Source: Candidatus Shapirobacteria bacterium (GTDB taxonomy: Bacteria > Patescibacteria > Microgenomatia > UBA12405). From it: 64,000 bases of DNA. The notes below the pieces were generated by a model. That model was not told the DNA's origin. It ran no database searches and saw only the letters and a list, made by a program, of their open reading frames with translations. This document shows positions 53,770 to 61,619 of this stretch, in pieces; position 1 is the first letter of the stretch; each line of letters begins with the position of its first letter. The translations under genes and the position numbers were made by a program. Where the stretch lies: NCBI GenBank assembly GCA_028710865.1, contig JAQTUF010000002.1, positions 62,001-126,000 of the forward strand, read 5' to 3'.

Positions 53770-55335
53770 TTATCCAAATATATCTTTAGCTACATCATAC
53801 AAATCCTTTTTTGATCCCTTATTAGCTTCAATCAAATCCTCGCTTATATTTTCCACCGGCGTTTGATTATCTATCACTAATGGTTTTTTCCTATCCTTAG
53901 CCAAAATACATTTAAACTCTAAATTAACCCCAAAAACTTTTTCAATTCCATCTTCAACAATTCTTCTATTTTTAACCTCTTCCAATCTATCTTTATGAAA
54001 TGGATAAAATACCTCCAATACCAAAACTCCATTTTTAACCAAAACCGGCCGAGTCGCCCGTAAAAAAGCCTCAACTGAATGATTAAAAGGTTTAACCGCC
54101 ATTAATAAGTTTCCCCAATCACTTTCTATTTTTGCCAAATCCAAATTAACATCTCTATCAATTCTATTTTGTAAAACTTTTTCAATTATCCGTTCCTCTT
54201 TAACTTCAATTTCAATTTTGTTTTTAACTTCATCTTTTTCTTTCTTTATTTCCGTTTTTACTTTACTTGATAACTCATTTTTTTTAACTCCAATTTGTTT
54301 TTTATCCAAAAAATCAATTACTGCCAATTCTAATGGCAATTGCCCAATTTCTATATCTTTTTCCTGTTTTATCGCCTTAATCAACAATTCTATAAACCTT
54401 TCCAATTCAACCGAATCTAACTTTGCTTTCTCTCCCTCCCCTACCCCAAAATTTAACAATAATTTATTTTGAAAATAAATCAAAAGCCTTTGATTAAAAC
54501 TTCTAAAATCAACTCCTTTTTTAGCCATTTGTTCTAATTTTTCCAAAATATTTTTTAAATTACCAACATCACTCAAATCATTCTCAAAATCAACTTCATT
54601 ATAATCACCATTTAAAACTTTATAAAAACTTTCTACTAATTCAAAAGTAATTTTCTCTCCTAAATGTAAATATATTTCATTAAAATTCCGATGTAAATTT
54701 CTAAAACTACCATCCGATTTTTCAATTATAAAATCTACCACTTTATTATCTACCTTTAAATTTTCTCCTTTAATTACTTTTTGAAGTGAATTCAATAATT
54801 CTTCTTTATTTCCCTTCCTAAAATCCACTCTCATTAATCTCGACAACACTGTCTCTGGAATTTTTTCTGGATCAGTAGTGCACAAGACAAAGACAGTATG
54901 TTTTGGCGGCTCCTCAATTAGCTTTAATAAAGCATTAAAAGCATCTTTAGTTAACATATGAACTTCATCAATAATAAAAACCTTCTTATCTAATTTACTT
55001 GGCATCAAATAAGCTTTATCCTTTAAACTTCGGATATCTTCTATCCCCCTATTAGAAGCCGCATCAATTTCTACAATATCCATTTCTTTTCCATCCAAAA
55101 TAGATTTACAATTATCACATTTATCACACGGTTCTCCATTAATTTTCGACTTACAATTTAAAGCCCTAGCTAATATTCTAGCTGCTGAGGTTTTACCTGA
55201 ACCCTTAGGACCAGTAAATAAAAATGATTGAGGTATATCTTTAGCCGCCAAAATCTTTCTCAAACTCTCTGCTGCTTGTGCCGAATCTAACTCAGATATT
55301 AATGTTGGTCTATATTTTAAATGAAAAACTGACAT
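53770..55335 (-). CDS. dnaX: DNA polymerase III gamma/tau subunit
   Basis: A 521-residue clamp-loader ATPase. Walker A is GPKGSGKTSAA (about residue 43-50), the zinc module is CDKCDNC, Walker B is IIDEVHML, and sensor-1/SRC is TTDPEKIPETVLSRL. A C-terminal Lys/Glu-rich linker (about residues 355-395) and a domain with weak tau-like character follow. The two adjacent start codons (55338, 55335) are equivalent. It heads the dnaX-ybaB-recR group. Confidence 0.95.
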   Translation of the reverse strand: MSVFHLKYRPTLISELDSAQAAESLRKILAAKDIPQSFLFTGPKGSGKTSAARILARALNCKSKINGEPCDKCDNCKSILDGKEMDIVEIDAASNRGIEDIRSLKDKAYLMPSKLDKKVFIIDEVHMLTKDAFNALLKLIEEPPKHTVFVLCTTDPEKIPETVLSRLMRVDFRKGNKEELLNSLQKVIKGENLKVDNKVVDFIIEKSDGSFRNLHRNFNEIYLHLGEKITFELVESFYKVLNGDYNEVDFENDLSDVGNLKNILEKLEQMAKKGVDFRSFNQRLLIYFQNKLLLNFGVGEGEKAKLDSVELERFIELLIKAIKQEKDIEIGQLPLELAVIDFLDKKQIGVKKNELSSKVKTEIKKEKDEVKNKIEIEVKEERIIEKVLQNRIDRDVNLDLAKIESDWGNLLMAVKPFNHSVEAFLRATRPVLVKNGVLVLEVFYPFHKDRLEEVKNRRIVEDGIEKVFGVNLEFKCILAKDRKKPLVIDNQTPVENISEDLIEANKGSKKDLYDVAKDIFG

Positions 55336-55451
55336 CAAGAAAGATTAAACCATTCACCCGTCCCATTTACAATACCACTTTCTATATCAACAAAAATTCC
55401 AACTATATCGAAACAAAACAAAAATTTATCTTTTATTCTCTCAAAGAATTG

Positions 55452-55498
55452 GAAACGAGATGGTTCATAAACCATAGGAATAATCCCCATCTCGTTTT
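55452..55498. terminator. long inverted repeat after the 180-residue gene
   Basis: GAAACGAGATGG (55452-55463) pairs with CCATCTCGTTTT (55487-55498); a second hairpin TGGTTCATAAACCA (55461-55474) lies within. The T-run is best in the plus direction (GTTTTT), but the only gene that would use it is the minus-strand gene ending at 55503. It may act in both directions. Confidence 0.55.
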
Positions 55499-55502
55499 TA
55501 AA

Positions 55503-56045
55503 TTACACAGCTACATACAAAGCCACGCGACAGTGATAATAGCTGCATTTATCCTTCGCCGCGTTTACAGCTCCTTTATACTGTTGATATCGTTTCGGCA
55601 GCCTGTCAAATTGTCCCTTCCATATCAAGGATTCTTCCACCCTTACCGTTTGGTTAATACACACGATACTGTGTTTCGTGATTTCGACCTCTTCCTTGGC
55701 GCGATCGCCTTTAACCAGCACCACACTCATCGGCACGGAAAAAAAAGCATGTTTTTCACATGCCAAATCACCATATCTCGGCATGAAATATGGCTTAAGT
55801 TTTTTACCACTCAAACCGCATACGATCGTCGAAAATCCGGTGTGAGTATATCCTCCACCTTCCTCTGCCACCTCAATCTGAAGTGAAAAAGAGAAACCAT
55901 AAATCTCTTTCGGAATTCTATAAACCCCATCTGTGGCTTTTAATTCCACAAGGGTCGCATTCCGCACCAATTTCACAACACTATGGCCCAATCTCTCCAG
56001 AAGATTGACATGCTCACCAGACAATTTCGCAATCACTTTCCTCAT
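55503..56045 (-). CDS. hypothetical protein, probably acquired
   Basis: A 180-residue soluble protein I do not recognise. It is beta-rich in the middle with six cysteines (CGLS, CEKH, CINQ, CSYYHC and others) and a Tyr/Lys-rich C-terminus. Unlike its neighbours it has a full Shine-Dalgarno motif (AAGGAGG, 12 bases before ATG), visibly higher G+C, a 200-base upstream region and its own 3' hairpin. It interrupts the space between dnaX and ybeY. These features suggest horizontal transfer, but no mobile-element genes are beside it. Confidence 0.6.
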   Translation of the reverse strand: MRKVIAKLSGEHVNLLERLGHSVVKLVRNATLVELKATDGVYRIPKEIYGFSFSLQIEVAEEGGGYTHTGFSTIVCGLSGKKLKPYFMPRYGDLACEKHAFFSVPMSVVLVKGDRAKEEVEITKHSIVCINQTVRVEESLIWKGQFDRLPKRYQQYKGAVNAAKDKCSYYHCRVALYVAV

Positions 56046-56255
56046 CCCAGTTCCTTTCCTCCTTCTCTGTTTCCTGCTCTTATGAGTTCAGGTGTCCAAA
56101 GGTTTTCCTCATAGATATAGACATAATTATCAATATCCTTGAAGGAATAAAAGATAAATTAGTTTTTAATGAACAAAATATAAGACACTATATTAAATAT
56201 AATACAAAGCTTATTATATCAAAAAAACACCCAAAAGTAAATATTATAAGTTATA

Positions 56256-56618
56256 TTACTTCAATAAATTTTCCACTCCATGCACCAACCAATCAAATAA
56301 CACTTTTTCCAAAGTCGATTTTTGAAACTTAACCTCATATTTTAATTTTTGAGTACAAATAACAATATCACCCAACCTAATCCACCCATCCGCATCCTTT
56401 TTTTGAGACATCGGAAATCCCAATACCTGCGGTATATAACTCATTTCTCGATACTCAATGTTCAAATCTTTAGCCTTTTTTCTTCCCACGAATTTAATAC
56501 TCAACTCAATATCATTTTTTAAACCTTTTTTAACCAAAGCTTTCTTTGCCAATTTTAAAACTAAATCTTCACTTAATCCCCATTTTTTAGAATGATTTAT
56601 TAAAATCAAATTATCCAT
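56256..56618 (-). CDS. ybeY: YbeY-like rRNA maturation factor, truncated zinc site
   Basis: A 120-residue protein matching YbeY endoribonucleases through NIEYREMSYIPQVLGFP and LGDIVICTQ. It ends at LVHGVENLLK, where the family has HGxLHLxGYDH: only the first of three zinc-binding histidines is left. The stop is followed by unrelated AT-rich sequence. The conserved DVLSFP is also altered to QVLGFP. It may be inactive, use other ligands, or be newly truncated. It overlaps yqeY by eight bases. Confidence 0.75.
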   Translation of the reverse strand: MDNLILINHSKKWGLSEDLVLKLAKKALVKKGLKNDIELSIKFVGRKKAKDLNIEYREMSYIPQVLGFPMSQKKDADGWIRLGDIVICTQKLKYEVKFQKSTLEKVLFDWLVHGVENLLK

Positions 56619-57045
56619 TTATTTTTTCTTTTACTATTTTGGAAATTACACTTCCATCAACTGCCCCATTTAATTTATTCATTACTTCTTTCATTATCAA
56701 GCCAAAATTATTACCTTGTTCTTTTATTACTTCTTCAACTATTTTAGTCACTTGATCTTCATCAATTTCAGCTGGTAAATATTCTTTAACTACCTCAATT
56801 TCATAATCCACTTGTTGGACTAATTCATCCCTATTAGCTTTTACAAACATTTCCCTCGATTCTTCTTTATTCTTCAATTCCTTTCTTAAAACTCCAATTT
56901 CATCAACTTCTTTCATTGTTCCCACTGGCAATTGAAGTTCCTTTTTATCTATTAAAGAAATCAGAAACCTCAACACCTCCACCTTCCTATTATTGTGGGC
57001 TTTCAAAGCTTCAATACTCTCTTGTTTTAATCTACTTTTGATCAT
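56611..57045 (-). CDS. yqeY: YqeY/GatB-like protein
   Basis: A 144-residue protein of the GatB/YqeY family (MIKSRLKQESIEALKAHN at the start, EVVKEYLPAEIDEDQV in the middle, MNKLNGAVDGSVISKIVKEKI at the end). The family shares the tail domain of GatB, which helps amidate mischarged tRNAs; the role of the stand-alone form is unsettled. rpsU-yqeY is a common pair. Confidence 0.93.
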   Translation of the reverse strand: MIKSRLKQESIEALKAHNNRKVEVLRFLISLIDKKELQLPVGTMKEVDEIGVLRKELKNKEESREMFVKANRDELVQQVDYEIEVVKEYLPAEIDEDQVTKIVEEVIKEQGNNFGLIMKEVMNKLNGAVDGSVISKIVKEKING

Positions 57046-57250
57046 GTCTTCTTGAATTTTTAGATCGACGACGACATTTGTCTCGCCAAACGATTATTTT
57101 TTTCTTAGCATATCTCTTTTCTGATGGTTTAATATAAGCTACTCTTTTTTTAACCTCTTCAGTAATATCTTCTTCTAAACAAAGTCTTCTGAATTTTCCA
57201 ATAACATCATCTTTTGATTCACCTTTTTTCTTCTTGACTATAATTGGCAT
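57032..57250 (-). CDS. rpsU: ribosomal protein S21
   Basis: A 72-residue S21, rich in Lys and Arg (ESKDDVIGKFRRLCLEEDI, EVKKRVAYIKPSEKRYAKK). It has a complete Shine-Dalgarno sequence (AAGGAGGTG) upstream, unlike most genes here. It begins the rpsU-yqeY-ybeY operon and overlaps yqeY by 14 bases. Confidence 0.93.
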   Translation of the reverse strand: MPIIVKKKKGESKDDVIGKFRRLCLEEDITEEVKKRVAYIKPSEKRYAKKKIIVWRDKCRRRSKNSRRHDQK

Positions 57251-57299
57251 TTAAAAAAACACACCTCCTTTAATTTTAACAATCGCCTATTTTACCTTA

Positions 57300-57944
57300 T
57301 TAGTTCTTACTTTGTAAACAGTTAATTCTATCCAAACTATTAACTATCCCATCACTATTATAATCAATATTATTATTACAATCAGAATTTACTGATGCCG
57401 CTTTAGATACTGATCCTCCACTTTTTTTACATTCTGCCAAATCAAAAGCATTAATCACTCCATCCTTATTATAGTCAACTCCATTTTTACAAACAGTACC
57501 ACTACTTACCAATGGTACTGAAGAAATTGTGGGTGTTAATTTTGCTTCATCCTCACCTTTAGTTTTGAAAGTATAAGGTATTCCACTATTATCAAACACT
57601 TCCTCACCAACCCTAATCCGATAATAATAAGTTGTATTTGGTCTTAATGATGTCAAAGATACTTTGTGATCAGTAACTGAATCATTTTCAGTCGCCATCA
57701 ACACTAAACTCGCTGCTGTTGTTCCATATTCCACCTTAGCTATTGCTGCTTTATCCGAAGTCCAAGAAACAGTCGCCGTCTTTCCATCAGTTGCTGAAAC
57801 TGCTGCCACTCCAATTGGTTCTACTGCACTCGTCGCCCCACTCATAAAGGTTTGGACTGTTTTTACTCCAATCACTCCTAAAATTATTACCACCACCACA
57901 ACCGCTAAAATCACTATAGTTTTTACATTCAATTTCCCCTTCAT
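57300..57944 (-). CDS. anchored fibronectin-like protein with dockerin domain
   Basis: A 214-residue protein. One anchor helix (about residues 10-30), then a fibronectin III-like domain of the purple acid phosphatase N-terminal type (about 40-125: ATVSWTSDKAAIAKVEYG, LRPNTTYYYRIRVG), then a dockerin type I pair: DYNKDGVINAFD and DYNSDGIVNSLD, each fitting the calcium-loop pattern DxNxDGxxNxxD. Dockerins bind cohesin domains; a cohesin protein is encoded by the overlapping upstream gene (57941). Confidence 0.8.
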   Translation of the reverse strand: MKGKLNVKTIVILAVVVVVIILGVIGVKTVQTFMSGATSAVEPIGVAAVSATDGKTATVSWTSDKAAIAKVEYGTTAASLVLMATENDSVTDHKVSLTSLRPNTTYYYRIRVGEEVFDNSGIPYTFKTKGEDEAKLTPTISSVPLVSSGTVCKNGVDYNKDGVINAFDLAECKKSGGSVSKAASVNSDCNNNIDYNSDGIVNSLDRINCLQSKN

Positions 57945-58630
57945 AAGAACTTCAAAAACACTGCTGAAATCAAACTAACTAATCCAAAAGCCACTAAACC
58001 AACAGTTACCCCCACACTACCAGTTTGAGGTAATTCCGAACTAGTAGTACTAGTCGGTGTCGGTGTCGATGTTGTCTCTTCATCGTCACTGCTATCACCA
58101 TCACCCTCAGATATTGTATAAGAACCACTCTGATTTGAACCACACGTAATCACATCTGTCACTGTTGAGGATTTAACAATATTAGAATCAGTTGTCGAAC
58201 CACTCGCACAAGTATAGTTTAAACTGGCAGTGCCAGTAGACGTCCCCTTAAAATTAATAGTTATTAAATTACCACTAACTGCCCTATCTCCCACAGTACT
58301 ATTTGAATAACAACTAAAACTAAATTTACCATCAGCCGCTGTCTTATCAATAGTACAACTACCCCCATCCTCACTACTAGCAAAAACCATATCCGAAGCC
58401 TGACTTATCGAAACCAAATCTAACTTAGACGAATCATATGTTCCTACTCCATCAACTCCTCCAATTGTTTCACCACCAGAGTTAACTCCCAAAGTTACTG
58501 TAAAAGTACCATCCACATCATAACTTCCACTAGTTGGGCTAACTGTTAAATAAGCAGCAGCATTTACTGCTCTTACTCCAACTGATAAAAAGCTAAAAGA
58601 CAAAATTAAAATTAAGGCAGCTTTTTTCAT
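57941..58630 (-). CDS. cohesin-domain surface protein with LPQTG motif
   Basis: A 229-residue exported protein. Signal peptide about residues 1-24. Residues 25-172 read as a cohesin-like beta domain (LTVSPTSGSYDVDGTFTVTLGVNS, then VGTYDSSKLDLVSI and GNLITINFKGTSTG). An acidic and Thr/Ser/Pro linker leads to LPQTG at residue 200, a hydrophobic helix and a short tail with one Lys, the layout of a sortase substrate. The tail is less basic than usual. It is flanked by three dockerin genes and would be a wall-bound docking site for them. No sortase gene is in the window. Confidence 0.78.
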   Translation of the reverse strand: MKKAALILILSFSFLSVGVRAVNAAAYLTVSPTSGSYDVDGTFTVTLGVNSGGETIGGVDGVGTYDSSKLDLVSISQASDMVFASSEDGGSCTIDKTAADGKFSFSCYSNSTVGDRAVSGNLITINFKGTSTGTASLNYTCASGSTTDSNIVKSSTVTDVITCGSNQSGSYTISEGDGDSSDDEETTSTPTPTSTTSSELPQTGSVGVTVGLVAFGLVSLISAVFLKFL

Positions 58631-58633
58631 TGA

Positions 58634-59251
58634 TTATTTAATCACATTAACATCTAATTCATTACCATTCCAATTTAATGGTTTAGCTGTCTCATTTTCC
58701 ACAACCAAAGTTGTATAATCTTTATTTTGATTACCATCACTAAGTTTAAATACATAATTACCCTCAGTCTTTGGAGTTACATTAAAAGTCAAAACTGGCA
58801 CCAATACTCCACTCTCCATCGAAAGCCCACTTTTATCACCATTATCAATCAAAATCATATTCTCAATCACTCCATTTTCACTATCAATCTTACTCTTATA
58901 TGGTTTCTGTAGTCCACTATCAGAAACTAAATTAGCTACTTTAAAATTATCTTTATCATAACTTATATAAGTTTCAATTGAATCAATCACTTTAGTTTCT
59001 TTTGGTAATAAATTTAAAGTCACTTTATAAGTTTTACCTACCTTCATTTCCTTAGTATCAGTTGAAAACACAAATTCCATCACCGGTTCCTCTACTACTT
59101 CATCAATCGCTTGAGCACTTTCAGTCGCACTATTATTATCACTATTTGTTTTAGCGTTTTTTTCCAAGCTAGTAACCAACACAATACTTTCAAAAACCAC
59201 CACTGCTGCTATCAACGGTATTAAAAATTTTATTAATCTATTTTCTTTCAT
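58634..59251 (-). CDS. anchored cohesin-like protein
   Basis: A 205-residue protein with an N-terminal anchor helix (about residues 7-27), an acidic linker, and a beta-rich domain (about 55-200). The order (VFSTDTKEMKVGKTYKVTLNLLP, IETYISYDKDNFKVANLV, PVLTFNVTPKTEG) fits a cohesin or cohesin-like fold. It lacks an LPxTG tail, so it would be held by the N-terminal helix. It is three bases from the LPQTG cohesin gene. The cohesin call is by pattern and less certain than for its neighbour. Confidence 0.65.
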   Translation of the reverse strand: MKENRLIKFLIPLIAAVVVFESIVLVTSLEKNAKTNSDNNSATESAQAIDEVVEEPVMEFVFSTDTKEMKVGKTYKVTLNLLPKETKVIDSIETYISYDKDNFKVANLVSDSGLQKPYKSKIDSENGVIENMILIDNGDKSGLSMESGVLVPVLTFNVTPKTEGNYVFKLSDGNQNKDYTTLVVENETAKPLNWNGNELDVNVIK

Positions 59252-59280
59252 AATTTAATTATAAACATAAATTTTTAATA

Positions 59281-61545
59281 TTACTCATCATCTTTATATG
59301 ATAAAGAGTTCTTAATTAATTGAGTATCTAAATTATTAACTATACCGTCACCATTTAAATCTCCATCATTACCACACCCAGTCTCTAATAAATTACTTTT
59401 AACCAAAGAAAAATCAATTGAATTTACCACCCCATCTTGATTGATATCACCAGGCAATATTGGATAATTATAAAGGTTATTTACACTACCATCTATAGCT
59501 ATATCACACACCTGACTCAAACTTTTAGATGTTTGACCATTTTTACAGTAATACATCTTGGCATGAAGTGAACCTTTTACCTTCACATAAGTATTTGTAC
59601 TTCCAGCCAAAGCAGAATCTAAATCCACATTGTCAACTCCAAAAACTTGGTATCCACTACCACTAGTAGATCCACTAATCTTACTAACATCAACCGTCAA
59701 ATCTTGTTTTACATCCGTCCCTATTTTTCCTACAGTCAAAGATACTGTTTTAAAATTATCTAAACAAGTTGCGTTTGGAGTTACCCCAGCAAAAGCTACT
59801 CTAAAAGAAAGTTTAGGAGTAGCAGTATTTACAACTACACAAGTTCCACCAGAACAAATTTGAGAACTAGTAGCACAGTCTACTACTGTATTAATCTGTC
59901 CATTAGCACAACCCTTAAGCACATTTCCTTCACAAAAGTTTGGATCACCACTTTGGTGAACTATCCCATTAGAATCAGTGCAAGTTGTAGTGGTTGATAC
60001 ACAACTAGCAGTTGACCCACTCACCACACAAGTACCCCCAGTAGCACTACAATCAGTTTCTGTAAAACTTAAACCTGAATAATTAAAAGTCAATAATTTA
60101 TTTCCATTACATTGTGATTTAGGTACACAACAACGATAACTACTTGAACTACTTGATTGACATTTACTTCCCACTATTGTCCCAGATAAATTACTTCCAT
60201 TAACCACACAATCATGCCCTACAGTGTAATCGGAATAAGTTTTACACACGCCTCCTATAGTCTGTGCATCAGTACCACAAACATCGGCAGAAGTAGTAGT
60301 AGGTTTAGCTTTAGTACAATTAGCCGTTGTTCCACCACCACTACCTAAACAATCCCATTTATAATAAGTTGAAGAATCAGTTGTATCAGACAAAGTTCCT
60401 GTAGTACAAGTATTTTTTGAGCTACCACAAACACCATTGACAGCAGAAACAGAATTACACTGGGCATTATCAGTTGTATTTACACATCCTTTACCATTAC
60501 AAAAATCATCTATATCAGCATTAGTCCCCAACTTAACAAAATTACCAGTAGCTCCATCACATCTTCGCATCTTCCCATCAAGACATGCATATTTCGTATG
60601 TTGTCTAGTTATACTCCCCGAAGTACAAGACTTTATTTTCACACAAATATTACTACTATTACAAATCAACCCACTATCACATTGTGTCGAATGTTCACTA
60701 GTAACAGTTCTACATGGTTTACCTTCACTACCAGTACCAGTACTACCACCAGAATAACTAAGACTACAATTAGCTGTAGTTCCACCAAATTTACCCTCAC
60801 AATTCCATTTATATTGAGTCGTTGTATCATTGACATCACTCCAAGTTCCACTAAGACATGCGTTATTAGCCGTTCCACACTTACCATTAACTTTATCCGG
60901 TTTACAACAATAATCATTCAAAGAATCCTTAACCACTGACCAACACAAATTACTAGTTACTTTTCCATCCACTCCAGCATCAGTTTTACAAGTAGCACCA
61001 ACAGTTGCACCCTTCATAGGAATATTACAACTTCCCCCAGCATTGGTACAATCTGCATTACTTCCACATCTTGCAGCCACCCCACTCAATAATACTGTTT
61101 TATTAGATGAAGTTTCCGTTGCCGTTACAACCAAATTCTTCTTATTTGAAGTATAGACACATTTATCATGAAATGACGAAGTTAAACAATTAGTTGTAGT
61201 GGTTTTACCATTACTACATTTCACCAAATTATCTGTTGATATCCACGGAAGCACTGAAGTTGGGACAAACACACTATTATTAGCGCCACTAACTGTTATT
61301 CCACCAATAAAAATAGAACCACTTGTAGTACAAGTGGAAAATCCATTCTTTACATAAATTTTAAAACCAGCTGGTGTCGTTCCTAAATAACAATCACTTG
61401 AAGTTGGCGTCGCCGCTTTACTTCTATTTTCCTGTATCTGCTGCACCAATTTAGTCGACAAAGGCAAAGCTATTGCCAACACCGCCATAATCACCAAAAT
61501 TAACACTTGAGAAATACCTTTTTGTTTGTCGATTATTTTTTTCAT
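59281..61545 (-). CDS. cysteine-rich surface protein with C-terminal dockerin
   Basis: A 754-residue exported protein. The N-terminus (about residues 10-48) is one hydrophobic helix ending ALPLSTKLVQQIQENRSKA, shared with the next gene. The middle carries over 40 cysteines in repeated modules, including at least two of the form NGxCG...W-C-G-GGTTANC. A beta-rich domain (about residues 570-690, KLSFRVAFAGVTPNATC) precedes the C-terminal dockerin pair DINQDGVVNSID and DLNGDGIVNNLD. It is probably a disulfide-stabilised surface fibre or adhesin docked to a cohesin. No enzyme domain is seen. Confidence 0.8.
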   Translation of the reverse strand: MKKIIDKQKGISQVLILVIMAVLAIALPLSTKLVQQIQENRSKAATPTSSDCYLGTTPAGFKIYVKNGFSTCTTSGSIFIGGITVSGANNSVFVPTSVLPWISTDNLVKCSNGKTTTTNCLTSSFHDKCVYTSNKKNLVVTATETSSNKTVLLSGVAARCGSNADCTNAGGSCNIPMKGATVGATCKTDAGVDGKVTSNLCWSVVKDSLNDYCCKPDKVNGKCGTANNACLSGTWSDVNDTTTQYKWNCEGKFGGTTANCSLSYSGGSTGTGSEGKPCRTVTSEHSTQCDSGLICNSSNICVKIKSCTSGSITRQHTKYACLDGKMRRCDGATGNFVKLGTNADIDDFCNGKGCVNTTDNAQCNSVSAVNGVCGSSKNTCTTGTLSDTTDSSTYYKWDCLGSGGGTTANCTKAKPTTTSADVCGTDAQTIGGVCKTYSDYTVGHDCVVNGSNLSGTIVGSKCQSSSSSSYRCCVPKSQCNGNKLLTFNYSGLSFTETDCSATGGTCVVSGSTASCVSTTTTCTDSNGIVHQSGDPNFCEGNVLKGCANGQINTVVDCATSSQICSGGTCVVVNTATPKLSFRVAFAGVTPNATCLDNFKTVSLTVGKIGTDVKQDLTVDVSKISGSTSGSGYQVFGVDNVDLDSALAGSTNTYVKVKGSLHAKMYYCKNGQTSKSLSQVCDIAIDGSVNNLYNYPILPGDINQDGVVNSIDFSLVKSNLLETGCGNDGDLNGDGIVNNLDTQLIKNSLSYKDDE
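59762..59816 (-). repeat. 55-base block identical to 62146-62200
   Basis: An exact 55-base match inside the two long dockerin genes, encoding the start of the domain before the dockerin (KLSFRVAFAGVTPNATC). Identity at synonymous positions points to recent duplication or gene conversion. Confidence 0.9.
60311..60437 (-). repeat. cysteine-module repeat, matches 63311-63437
   Basis: A 127-base stretch in the 754-residue gene that aligns without gaps to 63311-63437 in the upstream partial gene, with about 13 differences by eye (roughly 90 percent identical). Both encode the NG-CG...STYYKW-C-GGTTA-C module. Confidence 0.8.
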
Positions 61546-61619
61546 TTAATTTTCAGAAAACTTTTATATAAAAAATCCTTAAAAAAGTAAAACACTTTTA
61601 CATCTTATCGTCAATAGAC

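Noticed and set aside
55278..55886. 202-codon open frame on the plus strand
   Set aside because: It lies across the start of dnaX, a hairpin and the opposite strand of the 180-residue gene. Its protein has no domain pattern, while the minus-strand frame has a Shine-Dalgarno motif and coherent composition.
60437..60939. Open frames on the plus strand within the 754-residue gene
   Set aside because: They are low-complexity (Thr, Ile, Ser) mirror frames of the cysteine-rich coding sequence, without start signals.
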